A stretch of 64,000 nucleotides of DNA, taken from the NCBI RefSeq assembly GCF_014681765.1, contig NZ_CP061498.1:1550001-1614000 (forward strand), written 5' to 3'. The position numbers were made by a program, and so were the translations under genes. Each line of letters opens with the position of its first letter. The stretch's first letter is position 1. The notes under the pieces were generated by a model. That model did no database searches. It was not told where the DNA came from and worked only from the letters and a program-made list of their open reading frames with translations. Shown piece after piece: positions 62,671 through 64,000 of the stretch. This stretch comes from Roseicitreum antarcticum. Its GTDB lineage: Bacteria; Pseudomonadota; Alphaproteobacteria; Rhodobacterales; Rhodobacteraceae.

Positions 62671-64000
62671 TCACAAATCCATCAGCAACCGCCGTGGATC
62701 CTCCAGCGCTTCTTTCACCCGCACAAGGAAGGTCACGGCGCCTTTGCCATCGACGATCCGGTGGTCATAGGACAGCGCCAGATACATCATCGGGCGGGCG
62801 ACGATCTGGCCGCCGACGACCATGGGACGCTCCTGGATCTTGTGCATGCCGAGGATACCCGATTGCGGCGGGTTCAGGATGGGCGAGGACATGAGCGAGC
62901 CATAGACGCCGCCGTTGGAAATGGTGAACGACCCGCCCTGCATTTCCGCCATCGACAGCTTGCCATCGCGGGCGCGCAGCCCCAGTTCGGCGATCTTTTT
63001 CTCGATCCCGGCAAAGCTCATCTGGTCGGCATCGCGCACCACCGGCACCACAAGGCCCGAGGGCGTGCCGACGGCGACGCCCATGTGGACGTAATTCTTG
63101 TAGACCACATCGGTGCCGTCGATTTCGGCATTCACATCGGGCACTTCGGACAGCGCATGGCAACAGGCCTTCACGAAGAAGGACATGAAGCCCAACTTCA
63201 CGCCGTGCTTCTTCTCGAACACGGTCTTGTATTCATTGCGCAAATCCATGATCGCGCCCATGTCCACCTCATTATAGGTGGTCAGCATGGCGGCGCTGTT
63301 CTGGGCTTCCTTCAGGCGGCGGGCGATGGTCTGGCGCAGGCGGGTCATCTTTACCCGTTCCTCGCGCGCGGCATCGGACGCGGGGACAGGGGCACGCGGG
63401 GTGGGCGCGGTCGCCGCAGGCGCCGGGGCCGACGCCGCGCTGAGGGCCTTCTGCACGTCTTCCTTCATCACCCGACCGTCGCGGCCCGTACCAGTCACGG
63501 CGTCGCGCGACAGGGCGTTTTCCGCCATCAGCTTCTTGGCCGAGGGGGCGTCTTCGACATCCTTGCCGCCCTTTGCAGGGGCTTCTGCGGCGGGTGCGTC
63601 GGCCTTGGCGGCGGGCGCCACGCCGGAACCCGAGATCACCGCCAGCTTACCGCCGGCATTCACCGTCGCGCCGTCTTCGGCCAGGATTTCCACGATGGTG
63701 CCCGCGGTGGGGGCCGGAACCTCTACGCTGACCTTGTCGGTTTCCAGCTCGCACAGCATCTCGTCTTGCACAACGGTGTCGCCGACTTTCTTGAACCAGG
63801 TGGAAACCGTCGCCTCGGTCACCGATTCACCCAGGGTCGGCACCATCACATCAACCGTATCTGTCGCCTTGGGTTCCGACGTGGCAGGCTTTTCCTTCAC
63901 CTCTTCGGGGCCTGCGGCATTCGCGTCACCCATCACCGCCAACAGCGCATCGACACCCACGGTGTCGCCTTCGGCCGCCACAATCTCGGCCAGTTTACCG
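62671..64000 (-). CDS. odhB: Dihydrolipoamide succinyltransferase OdhB (5' end beyond window)
   Basis: The E2 component of 2-oxoglutarate dehydrogenase transfers the succinyl group to CoA. At the right edge the frame holds the end of a first lipoyl domain ([16 protein letters not shown]), then a Pro/Glu-rich linker and a second, complete lipoyl domain with the lipoylated lysine in [13 protein letters not shown] peripheral subunit-binding domain ([24 protein letters not shown]) and the catalytic core ending in SYDHRIVDG follow. The true start lies outside. Confidence 0.96.
   Translation of the reverse strand, partial: GKLAEIVAAEGDTVGVDALLAVMGDANAAGPEEVKEKPATSEPKATDTVDVMVPTLGESVTEATVSTWFKKVGDTVVQDEMLCELETDKVSVEVPAPTAGTIVEILAEDGATVNAGGKLAVISGSGVAPAAKADAPAAEAPAKGGKDVEDAPSAKKLMAENALSRDAVTGTGRDGRVMKEDVQKALSAASAPAPAATAPTPRAPVPASDAAREERVKMTRLRQTIARRLKEAQNSAAMLTTYNEVDMGAIMDLRNEYKTVFEKKHGVKLGFMSFFVKACCHALSEVPDVNAEIDGTDVVYKNYVHMGVAVGTPSGLVVPVVRDADQMSFAGIEKKIAELGLRARDGKLSMAEMQGGSFTISNGGVYGSLMSSPILNPPQSGILGMHKIQERPMVVGGQIVARPMMYLALSYDHRIVDGKGAVTFLVRVKEALEDPRRLLMDL

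Noticed and set aside
1-64000. CRISPR arrays, tRNA or rRNA genes, insertion sequences, prophage
   Set aside because: I looked for regular spacers, T-loop and acceptor motifs, transposase or integrase motifs on both strands and found none. The tandem arrays have no unique spacers and are not CRISPR.

Overview
The window is GC-rich, gene-dense chromosomal DNA from an alphaproteobacterium, most probably Rhodobacteraceae (Roseobacter/Rhodobacter relatives). The reasons are the Rhodobacterales-style Tad pilus locus with a divergent lytic transglycosylase, the ybgC-tolQRAB-pal-cpoB-tilS-ftsH run, the isoaspartyl methyltransferase-tolC-PopZ-like row and the odhB-lpd operon. I see no rRNA, tRNA, CRISPR array, transposase, integrase or prophage gene, so this is core chromosome with a few odd genes and intergenic repeats. 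The species cannot be named from the sequence alone.

Layout. Positions 1-12047 (minus strand, read right to left) hold a 12-gene Tad/Flp pilus locus: flp pilin, cpaB, cpaC secretin, an OmpA-like lipoprotein, cpaE, cpaF ATPase, tadB, tadC, two TPR lipoproteins, the prepilin peptidase cpaA, and an AAA+ ATPase cut by the window edge. A lytic transglycosylase (12322) is divergent from it. Then come folD, and 14660-24044 with ftsH, tilS, cpoB, pal, tolB, tolA, tolR, tolQ and ybgC, which is the Tol-Pal envelope machine plus cell-maintenance genes. Next are a class II aldolase-like protein, a DUF2478 protein and an OmpR-type regulator with a PAS hybrid kinase (24467-28602). Divergent from the kinase is a plus-strand catabolic/uptake cluster (28830-37277): acyl-CoA ligase, a complete branched-chain-type ABC importer (livG, livH, livM, binding protein, livF) and a second, PaaK-like ligase.

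From 37377 onward the genes are a cysteine-free caspase-fold protein with peptidoglycan-binding domains, pyrF, an SPFH-NfeD membrane pair, an Lrp-type regulator divergent from alanine dehydrogenase, mscL, a glutathione transferase, ytoQ, an isoaspartyl methyltransferase homologue, tolC, a PopZ-like polar organiser candidate, lrgAB, smc, an SDR, a nickel/cobalt-type exporter with its DUF1007 partner, the YcjF/YcjX pair, an epimerase-like protein, and the 2-oxoglutarate dehydrogenase tail (odhB, an orphan gene, MAPEG, lpd). odhB runs off the right edge.

The most unusual items are a 43-bp dispersed repeat present twice 37 kb apart; a 14-bp degenerate minisatellite that supplies the ybgC ribosome binding site; a perfect 38-bp palindrome before pyrF; the catalytically dead caspase-like protein; the PopZ-like protein; and a composition-shifted orphan inside the odh operon. 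All functional calls are by recognition of motifs and gene order; no database search was run.
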